Shown in pieces: positions 63,916 through 64,000 of a stretch of DNA of 64,000 nt (its first letter is position 1; every line of letters starts with the position of its first letter). The translations under genes were made by a program, and so were the position numbers. The stretch is from JBCBKU01 sp965267475. Lineage in GTDB: Bacteria > Pseudomonadota > Alphaproteobacteria > Rhodobacterales > Rhodobacteraceae. Below the pieces are notes generated by a model that worked only from the letters and a program-made list of their open reading frames with translations, was not told the DNA's origin and made no database searches. Location: NCBI GenBank assembly GCA_965267475.1, contig OZ254079.1, forward strand, positions 2,728,001-2,792,000, in the 5' to 3' direction.

Positions 63916-64000
63916 TCAGGTGTACCCGACACCGGTTCCCGGTCTCGCGGCATTGCAAAGCAGGTCGAACACATACCCGGCGACCGAGCGGAAGCAGATC
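63916..64000 (-). CDS. Possible C-terminal fragment of a gene extending beyond the right edge
   Basis: On the minus strand an open frame enters from beyond position 64000 and ends at TGA 63918-63916, giving at least 27 residues (FRSVAGYVFDLLCNAA and GTGVGYT). Too short to identify, and it may be chance. Confidence 0.2.
   Translation of the reverse strand, partial: ICFRSVAGYVFDLLCNAARPGTGVGYT

Overview
The window is a high-GC stretch of a chromosome from an alphaproteobacterium, most likely a marine member of the Rhodobacterales (Roseobacter group). The assignment rests on a Rhodobacter-type gene transfer agent (GTA) locus beside fabF-mltG, a DMSP lyase of the DddP type, and the run yajC-secD-secF-tauE/safE-Mth938-ccmABCDG beside serS. 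Genes are densely packed: no gap exceeds about 300 bases, and the largest (between the nnr gene and tig) holds a tRNA. I see no rRNA, CRISPR array, insertion sequence or integrase.

Region by region. 1-2.6 kb (minus strand) is a GTA locus that looks internally deleted: small-terminase-like g1 is followed by one reading frame in which the N-terminal ATPase part of the large terminase (g2) runs in frame into the C-terminal part of the g15 tail protein, and the frame leaves the left edge. 2.7-8.8 kb (mainly minus) is mltG, fabF, acpP, fabG and fabD, interrupted by a membrane PilZ-like gene on the plus strand. 8.9-12.6 kb has two unknown exported or membrane proteins, a cytochrome b561-YceI fusion, a free YceI and a membrane protein. 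12.7-14.1 kb is rpsF-rpsR-rplI. 14.1-19.3 kb is a cupin/TetR/fatty acid hydroxylase cluster, a reductive-dehalogenase-like iron-sulfur protein, a DUF3179 protein and a SRPBCC protein. 19.5-21.3 kb is glnB-glnA. 21.5-24.7 kb is the NAD(P)HX repair enzyme, tRNA-Leu(UAG) and trigger factor. 25.6-28.8 kb is dddP, a degenerate histidine phosphatase and an alpha/beta hydrolase-OsmC fusion. 28.8-34.5 kb holds bioY, DUF6314, purB, two small exported cysteine-motif proteins, a stand-alone FliG-like protein and a DUF1223 protein. 34.6-37.5 kb is acnA with a palindromic upstream site. 37.6-44.5 kb is the minus-strand Sec/cytochrome c maturation run. 44.6-47.9 kb is a TetR/carboxymuconolactone decarboxylase pair with three operator copies, then serS and a NUDIX hydrolase. 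47.9-52.7 kb is a DUF2235 protein and yfgM-like/bamB-like/der. 52.9-58.3 kb is an RND efflux pair whose adaptor has exceptionally long heptad-repeat helices. 58.4-63.8 kb holds an Atm1-type ABC exporter, a LysM protein, a LOG-family protein, a sulfotransferase and sodB.

How they work together. Most of the window is housekeeping: type II fatty acid synthesis, ribosomal proteins, nitrogen assimilation, Sec auxiliary proteins, cytochrome c maturation and outer-membrane assembly. The accessory content is small and scattered. The items most worth a second look are the g2::g15 fusion, the RND adaptor with about 15 heptads in one helix and 14 in the other, the soluble RdhA-like protein, the orphan FliG, the lower-GC patch inside the nnr gene, and several well-formed palindromes next to TetR genes and acnA.
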